This document shows positions 26,567-34,619 of a stretch of 64,000 nucleotides of DNA, one piece after another. The stretch covers positions 1,736,001-1,800,000 of the forward strand of contig NZ_AP026800.1 of the NCBI RefSeq assembly GCF_033095945.1, given 5' to 3'. The notes under the pieces were generated by a model that did no database searches, had not been told where the DNA came from, and saw only the letters and a program-made list of their open reading frames with translations. Position 1 is the first letter of the stretch. Each line of letters opens with the position of its first letter. Position numbers and translations under genes: made by a program. This DNA is from Bombiscardovia apis. GTDB taxonomy: Bacteria > Actinomycetota > Actinomycetes > Actinomycetales > Bifidobacteriaceae.

Positions 26567-27970
26567 CTAGGCCTCTACTGCGGCACCAGCCTGCTCGCTC
26601 AATGCAGCAGCAGTCTTAGCACGCTTGGTGAGGAAGTAGGAAGCTACGTAGAGCAGGACCAATACGACAGCCAAGCCTGCGATAATAGCAACCTGACCAC
26701 CGGCCTTGTTCAGGTAGCCAAGGAAGATGCCGGCCACGCCGAAGTCCGCGTCGGAATATGTGGCAGAGCCCGTGCCGACCTCGCCCAGAACTGGCAGGAG
26801 GAAGAGAGGCAGGAAGGTAATGGCCAAACCGTTGACAAAAGCGCCAATCGTAGCACCGCGACGGCCACCTGCGCCGTTGCCAATAACGCCAGTTGCGCCA
26901 CCGGTCATGAAGTGAGCCACAACGCCAGGAATGATAACCGTGGAGCCCGAAACAGCCATGATGACCATACCTACGATGCCGCCCACGAAGGAGGAGAGGA
27001 AGCCAATCAGCACAGCGTTGGGAGCGAAGGTGAAGGTCACCGGCACATCGAGAGCAGGCTTGGCATTCTTGACCAAATGCTCGCTGATGCCCTTGAAAGC
27101 GGGGACAATCTCGCCCAAGACCACGCGCACGCCAGCCAAGATGATAAACACGCCAGCCGAGAAGGTTGCAGCCTGAAGCACCGAGTAAACGATGAAGTTC
27201 TGGCCGTCGCTCAGCTCGGACTCGATGTAAGGAGCGCCAGCAAAGATAGCGACGATGATGTAAATCACAGCCATTGACAGGGCGATAATCACCGTGGTGT
27301 CGCGAAGGAAGGAGAGATTCTTTGGTACGTTAATCTCTTCCGTGGACTTGGAGGGATGCTTCTTGCTGCGGGTCAAGGTTGCTACCAAACCGCCCAGAGC
27401 GATACCTGCGCCGCCCGTGTGACCCAAAGCCACATCGTCGGAACCGGTCACGTTCTTCATGAAGGGCTGCACAATGGCGGGAGAAATCGTAACCACCAGG
27501 CCCTGGGCGATGGAGCCGAAGAGCAAGGTCTGCCAAGTGGGGAAGCCTGCTGCCACGAAAATAACCGTAATCATCGTAGCCATGTAGAAGGCCACGTGAC
27601 CCGACAGGTAGACGTACTTAAAGTACGAAGTTGCCGAGAGCAGGATGTTGACAATCATGCCAAAGAAAAAGATGAGCGCAGCGATAGAGCCGTACTTCAC
27701 CAAGACAGTGCCTACGATTGCTTCGTTGTTGGGCACCACGCCCTGCACATGGAAGGCATGCTGGAACATGTCGCCGAAGGGGTTGAGAGCATTGCTGACC
27801 ACGCCAGCGCCTGCCGCGAGAACCAAGAAGCCCACGAAGGTACGGATAGTGCCCTTCAAGATGTCGGTGGCGGGCTTGCGCTGCAAGGCCAAACCGATGA
27901 AGGAGATAAGAGCGACAATAACCGACGGCTGCCGGAAGATGTCGAGGAGGATTTTAAGAGCGCCGTTCAT
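26567..27970 (-). CDS. ulaA: PTS system EIIC component, ascorbate (UlaA/SgaT) family
   Basis: A 467-residue membrane transporter with about ten hydrophobic segments. Family landmarks are GFLVLAAGAGVVSNALNPFG, YVYLSGHVAFYMATMITVIF, VTGSDDVALGHTGGAGIALG and LFLLPVLGEVGTGSATYSDADFG (read in two parts). It carries out transport coupled to phosphorylation by EIIA and EIIB. It is the third gene of the operon EIIA-EIIB-EIIC and follows EIIB by 5 bp. UlaA family members carry L-ascorbate or related sugar acids and pentitols. None of the ascorbate catabolic genes (ulaDEFG) is near, so the true substrate is open. Confidence 0.9.
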   Translation of the reverse strand: MNGALKILLDIFRQPSVIVALISFIGLALQRKPATDILKGTIRTFVGFLVLAAGAGVVSNALNPFGDMFQHAFHVQGVVPNNEAIVGTVLVKYGSIAALIFFFGMIVNILLSATSYFKYVYLSGHVAFYMATMITVIFVAAGFPTWQTLLFGSIAQGLVVTISPAIVQPFMKNVTGSDDVALGHTGGAGIALGGLVATLTRSKKHPSKSTEEINVPKNLSFLRDTTVIIALSMAVIYIIVAIFAGAPYIESELSDGQNFIVYSVLQAATFSAGVFIILAGVRVVLGEIVPAFKGISEHLVKNAKPALDVPVTFTFAPNAVLIGFLSSFVGGIVGMVIMAVSGSTVIIPGVVAHFMTGGATGVIGNGAGGRRGATIGAFVNGLAITFLPLFLLPVLGEVGTGSATYSDADFGVAGIFLGYLNKAGGQVAIIAGLAVVLVLLYVASYFLTKRAKTAAALSEQAGAAVEA

Positions 27971-27975
27971 GAGTC

Positions 27976-28272
27976 CTATTCCTTTCCGGGCACCTGAACA
28001 CCATGGCGTTCGAGGGCAGCTTTGACCTTTTCGGTGATTTCATTCATATCGATGAGACTGTTCAGAGCCACAACATCACCCAAGCCTTGACCTGAATCAG
28101 CAATGTCGCGCCCCATGAAGAATACGTCTGCGTCGTTGGGAGTGGCAGAGCCCAAATCCATGTGGTCGGTCTCAACACCGCTGACACCCAGCTGCTTGAG
28201 CGCCTTCTCGATATTGAGTTGGGTCATGAAGCTGGAGCCCAGACCCGTGCTGCATACTGTTAAGATCTTCAT
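27976..28272 (-). CDS. ulaB: PTS system EIIB component, ascorbate family
   Basis: A 98-residue cytoplasmic phosphocarrier. The phosphorylated cysteine lies in the N-terminal loop KILTVCSTGLGSSFMTQLNI (Cys7). The remainder alternates beta strands and helices as in UlaB/SgaB. The product receives phosphate from the EIIA encoded upstream and passes it to the sugar at EIIC. The ATG follows AAAGGGAAAATT. Spacing to EIIC is 5 bp and to EIIA 36 bp, which fits one operon. A Glu/Lys-rich C-terminal helix follows the core. Length is normal for the family. Confidence 0.92.
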   Translation of the reverse strand: MKILTVCSTGLGSSFMTQLNIEKALKQLGVSGVETDHMDLGSATPNDADVFFMGRDIADSGQGLGDVVALNSLIDMNEITEKVKAALERHGVQVPGKE

Positions 28273-28308
28273 AATTTTCCCTTTTCCTTCTGAACTCTTC
28301 AGTTCGCT

Positions 28309-28761
28309 TTATTGCTCAACCGCGGTGAGCACAGATTCTAATTCCTGACTGCTCGACACCTTTGCCAAACGCTCTTGGTTGGCTTCGCTACTCAGGAAGG
28401 TTGCCAGGGCCTGCATGAGACTCAGGTGCTTATTTGCATCCTCGGCAGCTAGGCAGAACATAGTAGTGATTGGATGGTCGGGATCATCCGCAAGGAGGAA
28501 GGGCTGGCCTACGTGCAGAGCTGAGAGAGAGGTCTGCACCACTCCAGCTTCCGGCCTGGCGTGGGCCAGGGCAACACCCGAGCCCAAGTCCATGTAAGTG
28601 CCGCCTGGCTTCGCAATGGATTCCTTAATGGCGTCCACGTATTCAGGGCGGATAGTGCCAGCATCTAACAAGGGCTGAGCTGCCTCGTCTACCGCCTGTT
28701 GCCAACCCTCAACATTGTCTTCGTAGAGCACTGCTCCGGGCCTCAAAAACTCTTCGAGCAC
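28309..28761 (-). CDS. ulaC: PTS system EIIA component, ascorbate/fructose-mannitol family
   Basis: A 150-residue EIIA with the phosphorylated His in GVALAHARPEAGVV. Other family segments are YMDLGS and PFLLADDPDHPITTMFCLAA. The GTG start at 28761 is preferred: GGAGG lies 4 bases before it and the predicted -10 element at 28803 leaves a leader of about 35 bases. The ATG at 28794 has no ribosome site and lies next to the expected transcript start. It is the first gene of EIIA-EIIB-EIIC. It would take phosphate from HPr, encoded at 42.4 kb in this window. Confidence 0.88.
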   Translation of the reverse strand: MLEEFLRPGAVLYEDNVEGWQQAVDEAAQPLLDAGTIRPEYVDAIKESIAKPGGTYMDLGSGVALAHARPEAGVVQTSLSALHVGQPFLLADDPDHPITTMFCLAAEDANKHLSLMQALATFLSSEANQERLAKVSSSQELESVLTAVEQ

Positions 28762-28802
28762 TTTGCCTCCTTGCAAGATTTCATACAACCACATCTACAA
28801 AC

Positions 28803-28831
28803 ATTATAACATCATAACAAGTTGCGGTAAA
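28803..28831 (-). promoter_or_regulatory. Promoter of the EIIA-EIIB-EIIC operon, with short direct repeats
   Basis: On the minus strand TTTACC, 17 bases, then TATAAT forms a good sigma-A-type promoter. TGTTATGA, TGTTATAA and TGTTTGTA follow one another with an 8-base step across the -10 region. They may form the site of the neighbouring GntR regulator. The promoter call is firm; the operator is inference. Confidence 0.65.
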
Positions 28832-28867
28832 GCTACACACCCAAAAGATTCCATACATGCTCAGACC

Positions 28868-28908
28868 ACGAAAAAAGGGCGGCACCCAGAAATCTAGGTA
28901 CCACCCTT
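28868..28908 (-). terminator. Terminator of the LRR/InlB surface protein gene
   Basis: On the minus strand AAGGGTGGTACC pairs with GGTGCCGCCCTT through 12 positions (two G-U) and is followed by TTTTTTCG. It lies about 70 bp past the stop of the 28979-30493 gene. Confidence 0.85.
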
Positions 28909-28978
28909 ATCCCGCAGAGCACGGATGCTTACTGCGGTATTACAACCTTATCTGCTCGTGAGCAGAGAGGGGTCGCGC

Positions 28979-30493
28979 TTACTTGTTGCCGAGGCGACGA
29001 GAAGCAGCCAGACCAGCGCCAGCCAGAGCCAACAGTGCTACAGCACCAACGGCAAATGGCATAACATCGGAACCAGTAGAAGCCAAGGACTCTCCACCCT
29101 TAGCTTCATTCTGTGCCGCAGGATCAGCAGGCTTCGGGTCGGCAGGCTTAGGAGCAGGTGCCGGATCAGCAGGCTTCTTCTCAGCAGCAGGAGCCTGAGG
29201 AGCAGGCTTCTCTTCAGCAACCGGGGTCTTGGTATCATCATCAGATGGCGTTGTGGTGTCGTCATCGTCTACAGGAACTACAACTTCAGTCCACTTGGCA
29301 GAAACGGTAACGTCCTGGTAATCGCCGGTTGCAGAATCTACCGAAGCCTTGACATCGGCAGAATCGAATGCAGAACCGTCAGCATAGAACCAGCCATCGA
29401 AGGTGTAGCCATCGCGAGCAGCTGCAGGCGCAGTGCCGTCGAGAGCAATCTTGCCGCTGGCATCGTACTTGGTGGCGATGGTCTGAGCAGCTACAGTACC
29501 GCTGGCATCCTGGAAGGTTACCTGAGGAGTTGCACCCTTGACGTGAACATCCATCTGAACGACGCCAGTATAGGTGATGCTGCCGTCCTTCTTGCTAAAC
29601 TCATAAGAGTAGGTAGCATCGCCAACTGCGGTAGGAGCAGGCCATACAACGTTGTCGAGATCAATGATGACATCGCCGCCAGCAGGAGAAAGGTTCGAAA
29701 TATCAGTATCGGTTAAAGCAACTTCTGAACCAGCAGGGCCGACCTTAATCTTAGGAAGCTTAACGGGAGCAGAGTTCCGAATGACCGTTTCGTCAGGCTG
29801 AGCTTGCAGGCCCATCTGAATCTGAACACCATTGATCAGGTTGGGGAATTTAGCATAGGTTGCTGCACTGAGGTTCGTGTTAGCATCCACGCTCAGAGTG
29901 CCTACACCCGGAAGTTCCCAGTTACTATTGGGGAAATAGCCATTCTGTGGGTTATTGCCCATCAAAATTAACTCAAATATCGCGGGGGGGGGGGTCGGCG
30001 TTACGGCCTTGGTAAAACCGCTCAGAGAGCTGTAATCAGTAATAGTAGGATTGCCCGAAAGATTCAGAATTTCAATCTGGCCAGCAACAGGAGTTGCAGC
30101 AAGCGCAGCAAGATCTACAGCCGTCATTGCGGTAGCGGACGCATCAATCTGGTTAAGATTGGTGAGCTCACCAATACCGCCCCAGTTCTGCACCGGGAAC
30201 GAGGTGATGTCAGGCTCCCGAGCAATGGTGATATCGGTAATGTTGCTCACCATCGAAGAGGTAAAGACATCAGTGTCGCTAGCAGCACCTGCGGCGTCAA
30301 CGATGATGGGGGCCAAATCGGTAGAGAAGCAGTCAGCGATAGTGCTTGTATCGACAACGCAAGCTCGCGGGGAAACTCCGCCTGCAAATGCAGACGAATT
30401 ATTCAAAACTGCTACCCCTACGCCAGTGGCGAGAAGCGCGGATGCTGCGAGTCCCGCAGCGGTCCGTTTCAGCGAAATGGACGATAATTTCAA
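28979..30493 (-). CDS. LRR/InlB-repeat surface protein with LAxTG sorting signal and internal poly-C tract
   Basis: About 504 residues. The TTG at 30493 is preferred because AAGGAG lies 7 bases before it; the ATG at 30514 has no ribosome site. A basic start and hydrophobic helix ending SSAFA form the signal peptide. Residues 60-180 hold short leucine-rich-repeat-like units. Residues 330-410 hold one InlB B-type repeat ending GYTFDGWFYADGSAF. A Pro/Ala/Lys-rich wall-spanning linker follows. The end is LASTG, a membrane helix and RRLGNK, a class E-type sortase signal. An 11-C run on the coding strand near residue 165 keeps the frame here, so the gene is ON. It ends in its own terminator and lies downstream of a related larger gene. 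Confidence 0.88.
   Translation of the reverse strand: MKLSSISLKRTAAGLAASALLATGVGVAVLNNSSAFAGGVSPRACVVDTSTIADCFSTDLAPIIVDAAGAASDTDVFTSSMVSNITDITIAREPDITSFPVQNWGGIGELTNLNQIDASATAMTAVDLAALAATPVAGQIEILNLSGNPTITDYSSLSGFTKAVTPTPPPAIFELILMGNNPQNGYFPNSNWELPGVGTLSVDANTNLSAATYAKFPNLINGVQIQMGLQAQPDETVIRNSAPVKLPKIKVGPAGSEVALTDTDISNLSPAGGDVIIDLDNVVWPAPTAVGDATYSYEFSKKDGSITYTGVVQMDVHVKGATPQVTFQDASGTVAAQTIATKYDASGKIALDGTAPAAARDGYTFDGWFYADGSAFDSADVKASVDSATGDYQDVTVSAKWTEVVVPVDDDDTTTPSDDDTKTPVAEEKPAPQAPAAEKKPADPAPAPKPADPKPADPAAQNEAKGGESLASTGSDVMPFAVGAVALLALAGAGLAASRRLGNK
29984..29994. repeat. 11-base poly-G (poly-C on coding strand) tract inside a surface protein gene
   Basis: Eleven consecutive G on the plus strand encode the Pro stretch in VTPTPPPAIF of the surface protein. 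A change of one or two bases would shift the frame and truncate the protein after about 165 residues, before the InlB repeat and sorting signal. Confidence 0.9.
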
Positions 30494-30723
30494 TGCATAA
30501 CTCCTTATTTTCATAAGTAGTAGCTTCTGCTAGATGCAGAGCTGTTCGAAACTAATCTCCCCCAAATCAGCATAGCGTGTAGTCGCCAATGGCACACAAG
30601 CACCACTGCCGGTGTCTCCCCCCAACACAAACGCTGTCTTCTCATACTAGCCTCTAATTCCTCACATTGACACTCATATCAAAAAAATCAACATCAAATC
30701 ATCTCAAGCGTGAGGTCATAAAA

Positions 30724-30770
30724 CGACCATGAAAAGCCAAGAGGAACAACCCCTTGGCTTTTCATGGTCG
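30724..30770 (-). terminator. Terminator of the large LRR surface protein gene
   Basis: A perfect 18-bp stem (CGACCATGAAAAGCCAAG and its complement) with an 11-base loop lies 28 bp past the stop. TTTTATGA follows on the minus strand. The gap 30494-30797 holds this hairpin and an AT-rich leader; I see no gene in it. Confidence 0.82.
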
Positions 30771-30797
30771 TCACTAGAAGATAGCTAGTTAGCTCCT

Positions 30798-33700
30798 TTA
30801 GGGCCTACTCCTACGGCGAGAAAGAAGCAGGCCAACAGCAGCGAGCACCGAAAGAAGAACAGCTAAAAAGACCACTGACAAGACATTGGAGCCAGTGTGA
30901 GCCAAATCGGTACTCTTTTTGCCTGACTTCCTAGGAACTTCTGATTCGCTAGCGTTTCCAATACTGTCAAACCTATTCGAGTCTGTCGAGTCGCTAGTGC
31001 CGCCGTTATCTGGCTGACTTGAATCAGCTGAATCGATGGGATCACTGGGGTCAGCTGGAATGCTCGGTTTTGGATTATCCACCTTTCGCCACTTGGCTAT
31101 CAGATGTACCTTACCGTATTCATCGCCAGACAGCGTTGACGGCAAATCATCGGGGTCTACAGGATTACCGTTGTCATCAACCCAGCCTTCAAAATCATAA
31201 CCCGAGCGTGATGGCACTGGGAATTTACCGTCAATCAATTTAATCTTATGATTATCGGTAAGTCCGGTCTTATCTGTGCTGGGAACAGCTGTGCCGCCCT
31301 GTGAATCAAAATCAACTGTAGGCAGCTTAACCCAACGACCGTTTAAGGTCACATCAGTATAATCACCATTTGCATTCGGGAGGAACGTGACATCGTCAGT
31401 AGTGACGGCCTTACCGCTACTATCAATCCAACATAAAAAGGCATGTTGTGAATCAGCTGGTGTCGGAATCGGCAGGCTGCTTACACCACTAAGCTTAACG
31501 CTTCCATCTGGGTTCAGCTCTGTCTTGATGACGGGAGGGACATCTGATCCGCCATTCGGAATAAGATTGAGAACGGGAAGCTTGCGCCACACAGCCTCAA
31601 CATAAGCATCATTGAAGCCTACACGCTTATTCCCCTTGATATCAAGCTTATTGGGATCTACTGCAGTTGACGTATCTTTGTAAACCCAGCCGCCAAACTT
31701 GTAACCATCTTTGGCTGGCGTCGGCAAATCACCCGCAAGGTTGAAATCCTTACCTTGTATAGAAGTGTCCATCACACTCGGGGCAGGATTGCTGGTACCA
31801 CCCTTATAATCCAGATGGACCTTAGGAGCCGGTACCCAGTGGGCGACAACTTTTACCTCTCCATAGTTCCCATCACCATCTTTTGGAGCATCAAGGTGGT
31901 CAGGATCAAATGGGGTTCCGTCTAGATTGCGCCACTCGTCGAAAATCATACCTGGATTATCTGAAGGATTGGGCGCAGGGATATTACCATTCAATTTAGG
32001 ATTGTTATTATTAACATCTACCGAAGTAGAAATGCCTGAGTCTTCGAAATTACCATCATTTTTCTTGTCAATCACCACCGTTGGCAGCTTAATCCACTTG
32101 GCATGTACCGTCACATCAGTGAAGTTGGGGTTAGTTCCCACATGAAGCAAGCGGTTTGGATTAACATTGTCCGTTCCGTTGACTGTATATGTCCACTCGA
32201 TGAACTTGTAACCAGCGCGTTTGCCTGTGGGTAGAGTACCGTCAAGCTGAACAACGCCACCAGAGAGCTTTGTCTGCATTTGGCTAACCGAGCCAGCACC
32301 GCCATTGTAGTCAAAGTTAACTTTAGGCAAATCAGCCCACTTGGCGTGAATGTGAATCGGGTCATACTCATGGGAAGAGTTAACTATCAGCGGCAAGTGG
32401 TTCAAATCCACGGGATTGCCATTATCATCTACCCATCCTTGGAAGACCGCATGGTCCTTGCTGGGCTGTGTCAAGTTGCCAGACTGGGCCGTGTTCGTAC
32501 CATCCATCTGCTTCTGAGTCGTTGTAGTCTGCTCCTGGCCGCTTGTCCCATTGTTGGGATCAGCAATCACCAGCGGCATCGCACGCCAGTGAGCCACCAG
32601 CTTCATGTTGTCAGTAACAATATTGCTTGGCACAAAGACTGGCTTGTTCAAATCCGGAGCTTTACCAGAAGCGTCAGCCGGATACCAGTCGTCAAACTCC
32701 ATATCGCGCGAGACAGTAGTCATACCCGGCGTATACCCAGCAGGAACTTCGCTAGAAGTCAGACCGGAGTTACTGCCCCGGACTGTCGTGCTCTTGATAA
32801 TGGCATTGTCAGCCGGCTTATGGCTGGTCGAATCTAAGAAGTCGACAATAAAAGAGGACCGCACACCAAACTTGACAGTGCCATTAAATACCTTGGGACT
32901 ACCGTCGGGGTTCACACCAATTGTCTTGGTGAATTTGAAGCTGTAATCTCCAGCCCGTGGAGAACTCCAATGCAGGTCGCCGGTGACAGGATCGTAATTA
33001 AAGGTTCCATCGGAAACATTGTCGATCTGCACGTCTGTGGGATCTTCGGCGTAACTGTTGGGGCTTACCTGCCCGTTCTTCACATCGAGGGGGAACCCTG
33101 CGTCGCCGATAATCCCTAGGTCGATGGTCTGATCCACGCCAGAGAAGGTATTCGACGGATTGCTGGCCGCGGCATACACGCCCGACATGTCATAAATGTG
33201 GTTGCGGTCAAAACTCACATTGGACAGCTGGCTCAGCGACCCCAAATTTGCCAAGCTAGCGTGCATGGTATTGTCGTCGCGCAAACCCACTTGGTTATCG
33301 TCGAAGTGTAAGTTCTTGAGATTGGTTAATTGTTTGAGCTCGGTTACGTCCCGAACTTGGTTCCTTTTGAACGACAAGTCGGTCAGTGTGGCATTGAGGG
33401 CAGCCAGCGTGTCAACTTCACTTACTTGGTTGTCATCGAAGGAAAAGTTGCGCAAGCTGCCCACGAATCCGTCTACCGTGTCCTGAGGGAGCACATCCAG
33501 TCGATTGACATTGAGATCCAAGCCTTTCAGATGTTGTATGTCAGACAGTGAAGCAAGCGTGACCAACTGAGCGGTGGTCAACTCGTTCTTTTCGGCAGAA
33601 AGCTCCTCCAAACTTGTAATGCCACCAAAGGAACGTAGTTCGGTATCTGACAAATAATGGAGGTAATCCTCATCCACGTTCAAACGCTGCAGTCTAGTCG

Positions 33701-34208
33701 AATTGCGCAGTGGACTGAAATCATTCAGCGCTGGAACATCAGGTATGTTAACAGGATCACCAGTATCGTTATAAGACAAATTCAGATTCGTCAAACCAGT
33801 AATGTTGCCGATGCCCTCAATATTTGTAAGATGTGCAACATATCCCCTGTCGTTGCCAGAATCAATCGAATTATGACCCGAAAGATTCAATTCTCCCGGG
33901 CTGCTTTGGAATCCATCACGCATAGCCGAAGCATTAAGCTGTTGCATTTCCTGAGTAAAGATTGCACTTATACTGACGCTTGCATTGGCAGAACCCGGCT
34001 GTTTGTATGCATTCATTAAAGCCCGGCCTAAAGCGCGGTCAAAACACTGTCTCAATTTACTAACGTCCGGTTGGCAGTTTTGCAAGTAATCATCATCGGT
34101 CAAAGCGTAGGCTGGTTGGCCCACCGATAGAATCACCCCTGCTAACAGTATGCCTACTGCAACAGCACCGCTCATTGCACGTTTGAGCGCAATCGACATT
34201 CTCCCCAT
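30798..34208 (-). CDS. Large LRR plus seven-InlB-repeat surface protein with LAxTG sorting signal
   Basis: About 1136 residues from the ATG at 34208, which follows GGGGGAAG. Order: signal peptide ending GQPAYA, an InlA-like leucine-rich-repeat block at about residues 110-340 with units such as LSNVSFDRNHIYDMSGV, then an Ig-like joint. Seven InlB B-type repeats of about 75 residues follow (W at the end of each, HW or KW; for example FQGWVDDNGNPVD and FEGWVDDNGNPVD). A Ser/Asp-rich linker leads to LAHTG, a membrane helix and RRRSRP. It should be anchored to the wall by a sortase and bind a host or bacterial ligand through the LRR block. It is the larger paralogue of the gene downstream. Confidence 0.92.
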   Translation of the reverse strand: MGRMSIALKRAMSGAVAVGILLAGVILSVGQPAYALTDDDYLQNCQPDVSKLRQCFDRALGRALMNAYKQPGSANASVSISAIFTQEMQQLNASAMRDGFQSSPGELNLSGHNSIDSGNDRGYVAHLTNIEGIGNITGLTNLNLSYNDTGDPVNIPDVPALNDFSPLRNSTRLQRLNVDEDYLHYLSDTELRSFGGITSLEELSAEKNELTTAQLVTLASLSDIQHLKGLDLNVNRLDVLPQDTVDGFVGSLRNFSFDDNQVSEVDTLAALNATLTDLSFKRNQVRDVTELKQLTNLKNLHFDDNQVGLRDDNTMHASLANLGSLSQLSNVSFDRNHIYDMSGVYAAASNPSNTFSGVDQTIDLGIIGDAGFPLDVKNGQVSPNSYAEDPTDVQIDNVSDGTFNYDPVTGDLHWSSPRAGDYSFKFTKTIGVNPDGSPKVFNGTVKFGVRSSFIVDFLDSTSHKPADNAIIKSTTVRGSNSGLTSSEVPAGYTPGMTTVSRDMEFDDWYPADASGKAPDLNKPVFVPSNIVTDNMKLVAHWRAMPLVIADPNNGTSGQEQTTTTQKQMDGTNTAQSGNLTQPSKDHAVFQGWVDDNGNPVDLNHLPLIVNSSHEYDPIHIHAKWADLPKVNFDYNGGAGSVSQMQTKLSGGVVQLDGTLPTGKRAGYKFIEWTYTVNGTDNVNPNRLLHVGTNPNFTDVTVHAKWIKLPTVVIDKKNDGNFEDSGISTSVDVNNNNPKLNGNIPAPNPSDNPGMIFDEWRNLDGTPFDPDHLDAPKDGDGNYGEVKVVAHWVPAPKVHLDYKGGTSNPAPSVMDTSIQGKDFNLAGDLPTPAKDGYKFGGWVYKDTSTAVDPNKLDIKGNKRVGFNDAYVEAVWRKLPVLNLIPNGGSDVPPVIKTELNPDGSVKLSGVSSLPIPTPADSQHAFLCWIDSSGKAVTTDDVTFLPNANGDYTDVTLNGRWVKLPTVDFDSQGGTAVPSTDKTGLTDNHKIKLIDGKFPVPSRSGYDFEGWVDDNGNPVDPDDLPSTLSGDEYGKVHLIAKWRKVDNPKPSIPADPSDPIDSADSSQPDNGGTSDSTDSNRFDSIGNASESEVPRKSGKKSTDLAHTGSNVLSVVFLAVLLSVLAAVGLLLSRRRSRP

Positions 34209-34402
34209 ATTACTTCCCCCGTTATATAGAAGCAACGAACTCCCTCTCTGCAGCAGTGCAAATTCAGTGCACTGCAGACAGCCTTCTCTGGATAGTACCC
34301 ACCGCGAAGGAAGAAAGTTCGAACCTTAGAATTTCCTGAGTTGAGTATAACGGAAGGTATTACCAAACAAGCACAGGTGTCGAAAACTCTAAAGAGGCAT
34401 AT

Positions 34403-34434
34403 ATAAAAAATGGCCCGGAATAAACCGGACCATT
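34403..34434 (-). terminator. Terminator of tRNA-Lys
   Basis: On the minus strand AATGGTCCGG pairs with CCGGGCCATT across a 6-base loop and runs into TTTTTTATATATG, just after the tRNA 3' end. Confidence 0.85.
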
Positions 34435-34444
34435 CCTCTTCATG

Positions 34445-34518
34445 TGCCCCCGCGGGGGCTCGAACCCCGGACACGCTGATTAAGAGTCAGCTGCTCTAGC
34501 CAACTGAGCTACAGGGGC
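34445..34518 (-). tRNA. tRNA-Lys (CTT)
   Basis: Complete 74-base cloverleaf on the minus strand: acceptor GCCCCTG/CGGGGGC with discriminator A, D arm GCTC/GAGC, anticodon stem GCTGA/TCAGC with loop CTCTTAA (anticodon CTT), and T arm CGGGG/CCCCG with loop TTCGAGC. CCA is not encoded. Confidence 0.96.
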
Positions 34519-34619
34519 GACGGCACTTTGAAGAGCCAAAAGAAAACTATACTCGATTTTTGTAAATACGCAAGACGAACGCTCTTCGGCGTGCCGACCG
34601 TTTGGCCCGCGTCCTGCGA

